DNA of 64,000 nt from Microdochium bolleyi (lineage: Eukaryota > Ascomycota > Sordariomycetes > Xylariales > Microdochiaceae): assembly GCA_001566295.1 (NCBI GenBank), contig KQ964253.1, forward strand, positions 372,001-436,000, read 5' to 3'. This document shows, piece by piece, positions 1 to 9,806 of the stretch. The translations under genes and the position numbers were made by a program. Positions within the stretch are counted from its first letter, which is position 1. Each line of letters begins with the position of its first letter. The notes below the pieces were generated by a model. The model saw only the letters and a program-made list of their open reading frames with translations, was not told the origin of the DNA and ran no database searches.

Positions 1-694
1 AAGGTACTGGACGTGAACCTCAAAGGCACTTTGAACAGTGAGTCGAGTTTGTCCCGAACAATCAGCTTGTACTTTCTTTCGGGGGCGCTGATCGCATTGT
101 GACCACAGCGCTGCGTCTCGGCCTGCACTACATCTCCCAGAACCAGCCTGCCAGCCCCGAGAACCCCGACAGAGGCTCTATAGTCCTCGTCTCCTCCACA
201 TCGGGCTACTTCGGCACGACGGGCAATGCCGCATACATTGCCTCGAAACACGGCACGGTCGGGCTCTTACGGGCATCCCAGGCCAAGGCCACCTCCCTTG
301 GCATCCGCATCAACTCGATCGCGCCAAACTACACACCGACATACATCACCGCCGGCTTCGACCGCAACAGCATCAAGGAGGCCGGTCTCGAGGTGAATAC
401 GCCCGAGATGGTCGGCACCGCGATCATGTATGCTGCCGTGGACCCGGAGAGGAGGGGGACGTGCTGTTTGGTATGTCTTTCATCTTCACGTAAAGTTCGA
501 GGAGTCGAGATGTTGGGTGCTGACACTTCGCGTGCAAGGTCGCCGGGCAATTTCTGCGAGAGCTGGAGCTCACGCAAAAGTCCTTCGTCAGCAGCTGGCT
601 GGGTGAGGATCTGGCTGGTGCGATGGCAAGATTTGGAAAGTTCCTCGCGGAGACGGGCGGGTACAAGCTGCCTCCGAGCACAAAGATCATATAG
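1..694 (+). CDS. short-chain dehydrogenase/reductase, 5'-truncated by window edge
   Basis: This is the 3' portion of an NAD(P)-dependent oxidoreductase of the classical SDR superfamily; its substrate cannot be told. Exons read as 1-37, 109-470 and 539-694, with a GTGAGT donor at 38 and a GTATGT donor at 471. All three join in one frame and end in TAG. The visible part begins in the helix carrying the conserved Asn (VNLKGTLN). It continues through the catalytic Ser strand (IVLVSSTSGYFG) and the Tyr-x3-Lys pair (AAYIASKHG), then RINSIAPNYT after the active site. The Rossmann TGxxxGIG motif lies upstream of the window. The C-terminal tail (from GQFLREL) is typical of cytosolic fungal SDRs. It lies about 1.4 kb upstream of a GH3 gene on the same strand. 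The family call is firm; the specific function is unknown. Confidence 0.88.
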
Positions 695-2076
695 TCTTAT
701 GGCTCACTACGGCTTTGAAGTTTCTCTTCGTCCTCCCAGTTGAGCTCAAGTTAGTTGGGTTTTTTGCCGACTGCCCGCTTTCATCGAAACCTGCTGATCG
801 TGGAACCTGTAAACCTCTACGTCTTTCATGAATATATCTCGTGCTTTACAGGCTTCTGAATTGGGAGTAGAGTTTGAGCTTAGCCTCTGCAATCAGGCTG
901 TGTGGAAGTAAATGCAAACACGGGGGTCAAATGTGCACGCAATGTCAGCCCAGCGTGGGAATGAGACTCGACAGCATCGTCCGCCTGCTGGTGGAAAGTG
1001 AGCCCGAGCATACATCACCATTCTCCACGGCATACAAGTGGTTGATGAATACTGTCACACACGTACGTCCTGCACGAAGCACGAAGCACGTAGCGCCGGC
1101 TAAGCCTCGGATGTCTGGAACGCCAGTGTCGCCATGTGATGACTGATGGCCCCATGGACTGGCACCGCGTCGAACATGGGTCCACCCGGGCGTCGGAGCC
1201 AGGTTCGGGACTGGATTTGGTTGGTCCTCCACACCCTTCGGAACCTAGCCGAGCCCTCGGGAGCTGGGGATGCGGGGAAACCTGGAACTTGGCTTGTGCT
1301 CCATGCCTCGATGCTACCATCCTTGCCTCTCTCCTCGGACTTGCTCAGATGCAACAGAGGCTTGCAGGCGAATCTTCCCCCTTTTCGCTCCGGGGCCCCC
1401 TCTCCCCATCACGATTCCCCCGCAGCTTTGCCCTAGATTTTCGTGAGCCAAGTGCCCACAAGACGTGGGGAACGTGGAGACGATGACAGGCCGCTAGATT
1501 AAGTCATTTGCTCATCAAACGCCCGAGAAACAGGCGAGCCGACGGACGAGGAGACCGGCGGAGCAGGGCATCTCGCCCCGGACACGTCGCTCAGGCGGGC
1601 ATACACGAGGCGAGGAGGGGCCCCAGCTGACGCTGATTCGGTGCTCGATCTTGAAGTACTTGTGGATCTACACGACGGATGGGGTTTTCCTTGGACGTGA
1701 GTCGGGGTGCTTAGCACGACATCATGTACTTTTGGACAAAGGCTGTGCGTCATCACAGAGGAGCGCTGAAGAGTGGCTTTGAACCATCACTTACAAGCTT
1801 CTGCTGGGTATTGCGCGAGAATCAAGGCCCAGCACGTCCGCTGCAATGGTAATTACGAGACCACTCACGCTTCATGACCGCCATTGTTCAGCGGCATACA
1901 GCTGACAGCACTTCGAGACCAACAAGGACCAACCAGGAGATAACACAAATCAGACCAGGCGTGCATCCGTGAGCGTGCCGCCAGGGACCAGACTCAGCAT
2001 CATCATCAACTCCGCTGCAGCAACACCAGCGGCACCGCAGTGTACCGCCGGTCCTTCTCATAATCCGTCCAAAACC
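695..2076. other. intergenic, SDR to GH3
   Basis: About 1.4 kb without a supported gene. Short open frames occur on both strands (for example 1100-1490), but none has recognisable domains, splice structure or a good start context. The last 100 bases or so are probably the 5' untranslated region of the GH3 gene. Confidence 0.6.
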
Positions 2077-4632
2077 ATGACACCACCCCGGCCGCCACCG
2101 CCCATCGACATGGACGCCCTGGTCGCACAGCTCACACTCCCCGAGAAGATCAACCTCCTCGCCGGCGCGGACTGGTGGACCACGACACCCATCCCGCGCC
2201 TGGGCATCCCGTCCCTCAAGTTCTCCGACGGGCCCAACGGCGCCCGCGGCGCGCAGTTCAGCGCGGGCACGAAAGCCGCATGCTTCCCCGCGGCCGTCTC
2301 CCTCGCGGCGACGTTCGACCGCAGCGTCGCACACACCATCGGCGCCGCGCTCGCCGTCGAGGCCCAGACGAAAGGCGCCAGCGTGCTGCTCGCCCCGACA
2401 GTGTGCATGCACCGCGACCCGCGCGGGGGCCGCAACTTCGAGGCCTTCAGCGAGGACCCGCTCCTCGCGGGCGAGCTGGCGGCCGCGTACATCTCGGGCT
2501 TGCAGGCCTCGGGGAAAGTCGGCGCGAGCCTGAAGCACTTTGCGCTCAACGAGGAGGACACGTTCCGGTACACGATGGACGTGCATGTCGACGAGCGCAC
2601 GCTGCGGGAGGTGTACCTGCGGCCGTTTGAGATCGCGGTGAAAAAAGCCAAGCCGTGGAGCGTCATGACGAGCTACAACCTGATCTCGGGCACGCACGCG
2701 GACGAGCACCGGGACCTGCTGGAGGGCGTGCTGCGCAGGGAGTGGGGGTTCGACGGCGTCGTGCTGAGCGACTGGGGCGGCACGAACTCGTGTGCGGCGG
2801 CGATCGAGGCGGGGCTGGATCTAGAGATGCCTGGGCCGAGTCTGCAGCGGAAGCTAGAGGATGTGATGGCCGCGATGGACAAGGAGGGCGGGCTGACGGA
2901 GGAGACGATCACGAAGAGCGCGCGGAGGGTGCTCGAGATGGTCCACCGCGCAGGCAAGTTCGCGGACCCGACGATCCCGGACGAGCGGGCAGTCGATCTG
3001 CCCGAGACGCGCGAGCTCATCAGGCAGACGAGCACGGACGGGATGGTCCTGCTCAAGAATGACGGCAGGACGCTGCCCTTCGACGCCAGGTCTCGTGACA
3101 TCAAGTCCATCGCCCTGATCGGCATGGCCAAGGAATATCTCGGCCACGGCGGAGGCTCGGCCAAGGTCAACAGCCACCGTAAGATCACGCCGTTCGATGC
3201 CATCACCGAGCTCCTCGCCAGCGACACGGACATCAAGGTCAACTACGCCGAGGGGGCGCGGGTCATCCGCAATCTCCCCGTACTCGCAGAGGACATCACC
3301 GACGAAGACGGCAACGCGGGCCTCACGGTCCGCGTGAGCCTCCCGGACCGCGCAGCTGACGATCCCCTGATCTACACCTCCCCCTCTGCGACTTTCGTTT
3401 CGCGTACGTACCGCACCGCCACGCGGGTCACGCTGACGGGGACGTTTCGCCCGCGCGTGTCAGGCCAGCACTACATCAGCTTTACGACCGTGGGCAACAG
3501 CACGGTCCGGATCGACGGCGCGGTCGTGTTCCAGGCCGAGGGCGCCGCGCCGGACGTCATGGCGTATATGCTCAGCACCGCCGAGGACGAGGTCGCGCGG
3601 CACGACTTCGAGGCCGGGCGGGACTACAAGGTTGAGATCGAGGCCCTGCCGGCGCTGGGCGCGGGGGTCTCCGTCTTCGCGCAGGGCGTCATCGGCGTGA
3701 CGATGGGGTTCATGGCGGAGGAGGAGCACGACGTCGTGCTCCTGCCCGAGGCGGTCGCCGTGGCGGAGGAGTCGGATGTCGCGGTCGTGTTTGTCGGGCA
3801 CACCCCGACGTGGGAGACCGAGGGCACCGATCGGGGGTCGATGAACCTTCCCAAAGACGGATCGCTGGACAAGTTGATCGGCAGCGTCGCCGCCGCGGCG
3901 AAGAGGAGGGACAAGAACAAGAAGGTCGTCGTGGTCAACTCGACGGGCTCGCCGATCGCGATGCCCTGGATCGGGCAGGTCGACGCGGTCCTGCAGGCGT
4001 GGTTCCCCGGCCAGGAGGCCGGGTATGCCATTGCGGATGTGCTCTTCGGCAAGGTCTCCCCAGGCGGGAAACTGCCTGTATCGTTCCCCAGAAGCATCAA
4101 GGTGGCGCCCACGTATGGCAACTTCCCTGGAGATCTTGACAAGAGAATCGTCCGGTACGAGGAGGGTGTGTTCATCGGATACAGGCACTACATCGAGCAT
4201 CCGGACGACGTGCTGTATCCGTTTGGGTATGGTCTCTCATATACCAGCTTCGACATAAGCAACATACAGATCACCGGTAGTGAGCGCCAGATGGAGGGCA
4301 AAGACTCGACACTCTCGGTGTCCGCGACCGTCACGAACACGGGCGAAATGCCCGGCGCAGAGGTCGTCCAGGTCTATGTCGGCGCGGTCGAGCCGTCGTT
4401 CAGCAGACCCAAAAAGGAGCTCGCGGGCTTCGCCAAGGCTAGGCTCGCGCCCGGCGAGTCCGCCACGGTCGAGGTCACGATCGATGCTCGGGCTGTCGCG
4501 CATTGGAACGTCGAGAAGCACAAGTGGTCAGTTGATGGTGGGGAGTACATCGTCTATGTGGGCAACTCGAGTGTAGACGTCAGGGCCACGCTGGCACTCA
4601 CTGTAGCCAAGGATTTTGACATGGAAGTATAG
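2077..4632 (+). CDS. GH3 beta-glucosidase with PA14 domain, intracellular type
   Basis: An intronless gene of 851 codons. It should release glucose from the non-reducing end of beta-glucosides, including oligosaccharides and plant or fungal glycosides. The ATG at 2077 is chosen because the frame upstream has only a GTG; the protein then starts MTPPRPPPPIDMDALVAQL with no signal peptide, pointing to the cytosol. Domains in order: GH3 TIM barrel with KFSDGPNGARG, KHFALNEED and the nucleophile Asp at about residue 232 in VVLSDWGG; a GH3 C-terminal sandwich; a PA14 insert at about residues 420-565; and a fibronectin-III-like domain preceded by FGYGLSYTSF. The length fits PA14-containing fungal GH3 enzymes (bglH/bglI-like in Aspergillus). 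It is convergent with the secreted GH43 gene 160 bp away. The family is certain; the natural substrate is inferred. Confidence 0.95.
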   Translation: MTPPRPPPPIDMDALVAQLTLPEKINLLAGADWWTTTPIPRLGIPSLKFSDGPNGARGAQFSAGTKAACFPAAVSLAATFDRSVAHTIGAALAVEAQTKGASVLLAPTVCMHRDPRGGRNFEAFSEDPLLAGELAAAYISGLQASGKVGASLKHFALNEEDTFRYTMDVHVDERTLREVYLRPFEIAVKKAKPWSVMTSYNLISGTHADEHRDLLEGVLRREWGFDGVVLSDWGGTNSCAAAIEAGLDLEMPGPSLQRKLEDVMAAMDKEGGLTEETITKSARRVLEMVHRAGKFADPTIPDERAVDLPETRELIRQTSTDGMVLLKNDGRTLPFDARSRDIKSIALIGMAKEYLGHGGGSAKVNSHRKITPFDAITELLASDTDIKVNYAEGARVIRNLPVLAEDITDEDGNAGLTVRVSLPDRAADDPLIYTSPSATFVSRTYRTATRVTLTGTFRPRVSGQHYISFTTVGNSTVRIDGAVVFQAEGAAPDVMAYMLSTAEDEVARHDFEAGRDYKVEIEALPALGAGVSVFAQGVIGVTMGFMAEEEHDVVLLPEAVAVAEESDVAVVFVGHTPTWETEGTDRGSMNLPKDGSLDKLIGSVAAAAKRRDKNKKVVVVNSTGSPIAMPWIGQVDAVLQAWFPGQEAGYAIADVLFGKVSPGGKLPVSFPRSIKVAPTYGNFPGDLDKRIVRYEEGVFIGYRHYIEHPDDVLYPFGYGLSYTSFDISNIQITGSERQMEGKDSTLSVSATVTNTGEMPGAEVVQVYVGAVEPSFSRPKKELAGFAKARLAPGESATVEVTIDARAVAHWNVEKHKWSVDGGEYIVYVGNSSVDVRATLALTVAKDFDMEV

Positions 4633-4793
4633 TAAAAGTGAAATGATCGTCAATCAAAACTATCTTGCTGTCCTTTTCACGAGATACAGAGATTCATGGC
4701 TAAGATGTACGTTCAAGCTGCCTTGGATATTTTGCCCGGACACTCCCTCTTCTGAGACTCTGAACTTGTTGAACTCAGCCGCGGTCTGGCCGT

Positions 4794-6026
4794 CTACAAC
4801 AACTGCCGCCTCTCAGACCTCCAAGTAGTTTGATACCCGCCCCCGGACGCGGATGGCTCCTCAATCTCCACGCCCGGCGCGATCGGGGGACTCAACCTGG
4901 GGCTCCCGTCCTCGGTGTCCCAGAACACCTGCTGCACAAACGCCTGCCTCAGCGCGTTGCACCGCCCGGCCTCGTCGCGGTTCGCGTGGTACGCGATCCA
5001 GTCCTGCGTGCCGTCGGGGCTCTTGAAGAAGCCGTTGTGGCCGGGGCCGTAGATGCCCGCGGCGCGATCGGTCACGAGGAACGGCTCCGGCAGCTTCTCC
5101 CAAGAGCTCGGCAGCAGGGGGTCGGCGTCGGTCTCAGACTTGAGGCGCAGCGCACCGAGCTTGTAGTCGGGCGTGTTGCACGAGTTGGCCGAGTAGACGA
5201 GGTAGATGTCGTTGGTCACGGGGGACCGAATACCCTGCGGGCCCTCGAGTACGGCCGACGTGTTCTTCTCCCAGTCGTACTCGGGGAATGCGATCAGGGT
5301 GGCCGGGCCGACGGTGGTAGGGGTGAGGAGCTTGGAGATCCAGAGGGAGGCGCCGTTGGGAGACTCGGGTCCGTCCACGGAGGAGAACTGGTAGGGTCGA
5401 GTTAGTGACATTGAAGGGAGAGTGACGTTCAATGCTGAGACTCGTGCAACTTACTATGAAGTAGTCCTGGTTATTGATCTTATAGATGGTCTGCAGAGTG
5501 TAAGGACATTTGTCAGCTCGCGCATTCTTGGATTCGAACTCGGGCTCATCGCACTCACCCCGTCTAGCATTCCACCTTTGTAGTTCTCCGGGCGGATCAT
5601 TCCCAAGAACTCCCAGTCGCCATCCAGAGGCGTCGTGGTTGGCCCGCCGAGCACCCACTGCGTCAGCGTCGGCAGCATGACGCCCCATTCCGGGTCGTCG
5701 ATGCTGGTCGTGAAGTAGACGTACCACCGCCCGTCGACGTAGTGCATCTCGGGCGCCCACCAGTTACGCGCCCGCGCCGGGTCCGACCTGTCGTCGTACA
5801 GGGTGACAGGGGTGGCGGTCTTGAGGTCGTTGATGCTCGGCGCGCCGATGAGCTTGACATCCGTCCACGACGTCGCCGTCAGGTAGTACATGCCGTCGTG
5901 GTATGTCATGTGAGGATCGCTGCCGTTAACCTCGCGGATAGGGTTCGTGAATGCTGCGGCGGTGGCGGACAGGAGTGCCGGGCCAAGCAGGAGGAACTGC
6001 CTGGCCATGCTGCTGAGGGACTTCAT
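4794..6026 (-). CDS. secreted GH43 family glycosidase (arabinofuranosidase/xylosidase-like)
   Basis: Exons 5559-6026, 5455-5490 and 4794-5387 (minus strand) give a protein of 365 aa; the middle exon is only 36 nt (TIYKINNQDYFI). The N-terminus is a signal peptide (about residues 1-25, hydrophobic LLLGPALLSATAAA), so the enzyme is secreted. The mature protein begins a five-bladed GH43 propeller. The catalytic base is probably Asp37 in NGSDPHMTYHDG; APEMHYVDGRWYVYFTTS follows, then LEGPQGI, whose Glu is in the usual place of the acid. The end of the propeller shows GIYGPGHNGFF and DWIAYHANRDE. Expected substrates are arabinan, arabinoxylan or related side chains; the subfamily is not resolved. 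TATATAA lies about 110 bp upstream. It is tail-to-tail with the GH3 gene, a plausible pairing for plant cell-wall or glycoside breakdown. Confidence 0.9.
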
Positions 6027-7188
6027 ATTCGCGGTATCGTCTTGCAGTCAACCTGTGCGGACTTGAGAGTGGCACCAGAAACGAATGTGCGTTCATGATC
6101 ACCATCAGAGTTATCTTGAGGGCGACAGGGATTATATAGATGACTTGTCCAGCAAGCCGTGCGCATGGCTCCTTGGCGACAAGTCAGCGCCATCGTCATG
6201 GTGAGGCAAAATACGTAAAGGTCATTGCCGTCCCCCTCTTTTCCTGCCCTGATGAACGGTCGTATCATCCTCATTATTGAGGACCGATGATACCCTGCAT
6301 GCCGGAGTGCAACCATAGGTCATCCTTCCAATTGGAGCGCTTCACTAAAGCCCCGTCTAGACATTGCGGGGGATCGGCGTCAGGGACGATCCGCGCAGAC
6401 TGATTGGGCCGGCAGTCAATAGAGCTTCTGCATCTCGAGGCCACCTGAAGGCCTTGCTTGTGATCAGCTTTTAGCCGACGGTATGTATTAGTAGCGGAGG
6501 GTTAGAAACCCTAGGATAGTGTTACCGGTGTATGCGCTGTTACTCCGTCCGTTTTGGGAACCAGCGAGGGAGGGGGTGACACCCGAGGGTCGTTTAGCTT
6601 GCAGTGTTAGTCGAGGTATTGCAATCGTTACCTGGTGGAATTGTGCTACAGCATTATTGAGAAACGCCAGGATAAACGACATACGACGAGCGATAGCTAT
6701 CCTCGCATCTGGTCTCAAAGCCACTCTCTCCCATCACCTTCGGCGGGCCAGAGTAAACGGCGTCTCTCCCAACGACGTCCCTCCAGGCCGTGCGATGTCG
6801 CTGGCATCCCGCATGCACTCTTGGTCCTTGCTTCGGCCCACGGAAACCGTTAGGATCCATGCTGACGGCGCATCCCACGACATAACCCCAGCCTTCCCCG
6901 CGTTTCGGGTCCACTCCGTGCTGAGAGAACAGAGCCATCAGCGCGGAAACGGCAGGTCCAGAATAATGATCAAATTTCACTCTTTCGTCACAAGCTTACT
7001 GTGGATACAAGTTGTAACAGCTTGCGTGCACACCGGCAAATATTCGAAGGACGTGAACAAGACCATATGCAAAGTGCTACACATGACGAAGCTTGGGGTT
7101 TCCACGAGGCTCTGGAAAAATGATGCTCTATCGCTCTTTGCTCCCTTGCTCCAATCCTCTTTCCAGACGCCCTGCAGTGGTCTTTTAC
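6027..7188. other. intergenic, GH43 promoter to SDR 3' end
   Basis: No gene supported. The proximal part (6027-6300) is the GH43 promoter. The middle (about 6480-6720) differs from its surroundings: it has a perfect 5-bp-stem hairpin at 6499-6511 and AT-richer sequence with short spurious frames. A decayed repeat is possible but not shown. Confidence 0.5.
6132..6138 (-). promoter_or_regulatory. TATA box of the GH43 gene
   Basis: TATATAA reads on the minus strand about 105-112 bp upstream of the GH43 start codon, a normal distance for a fungal core promoter. Confidence 0.5.
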
Positions 7189-8032
7189 TTAGCAGTTCCA
7201 TCCACCATCGATAGCCACCGTCGTGCCGCTTATGTACGAAGACTCCTCGCTCAGCAAGAACGCGATCAGCTTCGCGACTTCCTCGGGCTTCCCCTCACGC
7301 CGCACGGCAATGTGTGACATGTCCCGCTTGGCCGCGGCGTCGCCGTGCTCGATGACCTTGGACTGGGCAACCATAGGCGTGGCAATGTATCCGCTGTCCC
7401 AAGAAGGGTTAGCATCTCCCTTTCCCTCCAGATGCGAGGGTCAGACGGTAGACTCACGGGCAGATCGCGTTGACTCTGATGTTCTGCACGCCGACCTCCT
7501 TGGCGGCGGATCGCGTCAGACCAATGACACCATGCTTGGACGCCGAGTAGTCCCCGTTGCACGGTCGGCCCGTGTTGCCCGCAATGGACGAGGCATTGAC
7601 GATGGCCCCGCCGTCGGCCATGATGCGCAGCTGCGAGCGCATGCAGTGCATGACGCCCGTGAGGTTGACGCCGATGACAAAGTCCCACATCTCAAAGTCC
7701 TGCTCCGACAGCGGCTTGACCGAGATGTACTTGGAGATGACGCCCGCGAGGTTGGCGGCCCCGTCGAGCCGGCCGAAGCGGTCGACGGTGGCCCGGATCC
7801 AGGCGTCGACCTGGTCGTAGTGGCGCACGTCGACGAGGCTCGTCAGGACCTCCGCGCCGCTGACTGCGGCCTCGATGTCGGCCTTGGTCTTCTCCAGTGC
7901 CTCCTTCTGGATGTCGGCGATGGAGACCTTGGCGCCTCGGCTCGCGAGCAGGTGTGCCGTCGCGAGCCCGATTCCGGAAGCACCGCCGGTAATGGCGATG
8001 ACCTTGCCGTCGAATTGTCCGTGAAATGTCAT
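7189..8032 (-). CDS. short-chain dehydrogenase/reductase, complete
   Basis: Exons 7458-8032 and 7189-7393 (minus) encode 259 aa. The 64-bp intron interrupts NAICP/GYIATP, a place where many fungal SDRs carry one. All classical SDR signatures are present: the cofactor motif TGGASGIG at about residues 15-22; an acidic residue after the second strand (IADIQ), which suggests NAD(H) preference; NLAG; the catalytic Ser in VNASSIAG; YSASK; and the C-terminal YISGTTVAIDGGW. It resembles bacterial-type 3-oxoacyl reductase or hydroxysteroid-dehydrogenase-like SDRs with broad alcohol/ketone substrates, so no specific substrate is assigned. No signal peptide; cytosolic. It is a separate gene from the SDR fragment at the left edge, and their sequences differ widely. 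Confidence 0.92.
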
Positions 8033-8726
8033 GTCTGGGAATTGTGCTATATGCTTTTGAGGTGTCTGTAAGGAAGAGTGATTGGATATTCCGAGCCATG
8101 CACTGCATCAACTTACCTCGCCATGCTTTATCTCGAGGTGGTAGTGTTCGTGCGTCTCGTCCCCGCCTGCGGCTATACATAGCCGGTCTTCCGCGGGAAC
8201 GGTCAATCTAGTCCACATCGAGATTTTTCCGCTTCCAAGCTTCGGCACGCTGCACCGTTGCATCGCTCTGTCAAGCCATGCGATGTAGGGGTCTGGGGTA
8301 TAGTCGAATATTTGGGATTGCTCTAATGCACAATTGGGCGTACACGCATGTCGCCCGACATTGCATCGAGTCATGCCCTACTAATTCGTGGTGTATCGAA
8401 GCCCCCTTGCGAGAAAATCATACCCGGTGGCACTCTCGCATGATGCCTCCGATTTGTGCACTGCAATGTCGAGCGTTCAAGATCTGCGAGACTGCGGTGT
8501 TTCCCTGAAACTTTGTGTCCTGATGAGGAACGCCTGCGACACTCAGTGCTCAGTGACCAGATTTCTTTTTCATCTTTCCAGAGGATGCATGTTATGGGAG
8601 ACGTGATATAATATTGCGAGAAATAAATGGCTATGTCCATGCTCTGTTACTCGTCGAGAGGAACCAATTTCTGCTAAGTTCAATCAACACTTCATTCTGC
8701 CTCTGCAACAGGTGTACTACCTTTCA
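8033..8726. other. intergenic, SDR promoter and 3' flank
   Basis: About 700 bp between the SDR start and the 3' end of the next minus-strand gene. It contains the SDR promoter. No supported gene, RNA or repeat was seen. Confidence 0.55.
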
Positions 8727-9806
8727 TTATTCCCTCACCCGGCTCTCGTAGGTTTTAACATGTTTGCCAAACTCGAAACCCGGCGGTGGCTTTCCGCCCT
8801 CAAAATGCAACTCTGAGGCGTTCCCTTGTGAGTCGATGAAGATGTGCCGCGTGGGAAGCACTTTGATATCAAGCACGGGCTGTATCCGGTAGTGCTCGTC
8901 GTAGTGGTGGATATCACGGTGCACTTCCTTCCGAACGATCTCATGGACAGGCCTGCGGACACGCTCGTGAACGACAGCTGTGCATCAGGGAGGTTTATTG
9001 ATCAGTTGAGGATTTCGTAAGTTGGAGGTGTGGTTAGACTCACGTTCGGCTTCCGTCACTGTCCCGTCAACCGTGTCAGGCGGTGTGTCGTCCGGAAACT
9101 CATACTTGTTCGGGCCGTCTCTAGAAACAGGTGGCGATGTGGCTGGAGAATATTGTCGGGCGGCTTCATCCGATGTGCTTTCCTCCAGGGCCCCAGCTAC
9201 CTGGGCGAAGTTCCACGCATCCTGGCCGCTTTCTTGTTGCTCTGGTTGCTTGCTGTCCTCGAGCTGCCGCTGCTGTTCCGCGAGCTGCTGTTGCTCTTGT
9301 TGCCTGTCCAGATCGAACACGCTAGCTATACACTGCTGCTGTCCGTACACGTGACTGCGATGGGCTCCAGTGTCGTGCTTTTCGTGCCCGACGGCATCAA
9401 CACCGGGAGCCGAGCGGGCTACGCCCACGGGCTCGTGGTTCATGACGAGCAGCTCCTGCCGTGGCATCAGGGGCTGGTCGTGGTCACTCGGCAGCTTGAG
9501 GTAAGGCGCCTCGCTGCTGGTCATGGCCGTCCTCTTTGCTCCTGGCGAAGGCGGGACCGTGTTCGCAGTAGCAGCGACGTTATTGTTGCTGGTCATGGCG
9601 GTGGTTGTGTATGAATGCTGCTGGTAGTGCCGCCCGTCGCGCTCAGCCTGGTCATGCTTATACGAGTAGTAGGACGGCATCTTCCGGGGCATGGTTGCAT
9701 CCTTGGGCGGGACTGCTGGTGGCGGCGAGCCATTGTGGCGAAACTTGCTCAGCGAGCGGCGCAGTGCGCTCTGCAGCCGTATCTTCATGGGGGGTGGCTG
9801 GGCCAT
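8727..9806 (-). CDS. hydrophilic Gln/His-rich protein with a C-terminal VH..QPV.D..VLP motif
   Basis: Exons 9044-9806 and 8727-8977 (minus) join in phase 1 and encode 337 aa. The start is ATG at 9806 (CACGATGGCC); an earlier in-frame TTG is not used. The first exon is disordered: basic N-terminus (KIRLQSALRRSLSKFRHNG), Thr/Asn-rich middle, and a glutamine-rich segment (DRQQEQQQLAEQQRQLED) that may form a short coiled coil. The second exon is folded-looking and carries VHERVRRPVHEIVRKEVHRD, then DEHYRIQPVLDIKVLPTRHI. The last part matches the repeat in the His-rich protein 2.2 kb to the right. No signal peptide or membrane segment. Function is unknown; proteins of this motif class in fungi are often listed as allergen-like or stress-associated. 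The gene model is good. Confidence 0.75.

Noticed and set aside
1969..2076. Extension of the GH3 reading frame upstream of 2077
   Set aside because: It starts with GTG and adds unstructured sequence; ATG at 2077 matches family N-termini.
5491..5558. tRNA-like TTCGAA B-box sequence in the minus-strand intron of the GH43 gene
   Set aside because: No acceptor or anticodon stems can be drawn, and the 68-bp segment behaves as an ordinary intron.
6499..6511. Perfect small hairpin GGGTT-AGA-AACCC
   Set aside because: Too short to indicate an element; no second copy or target duplication was found in the window.
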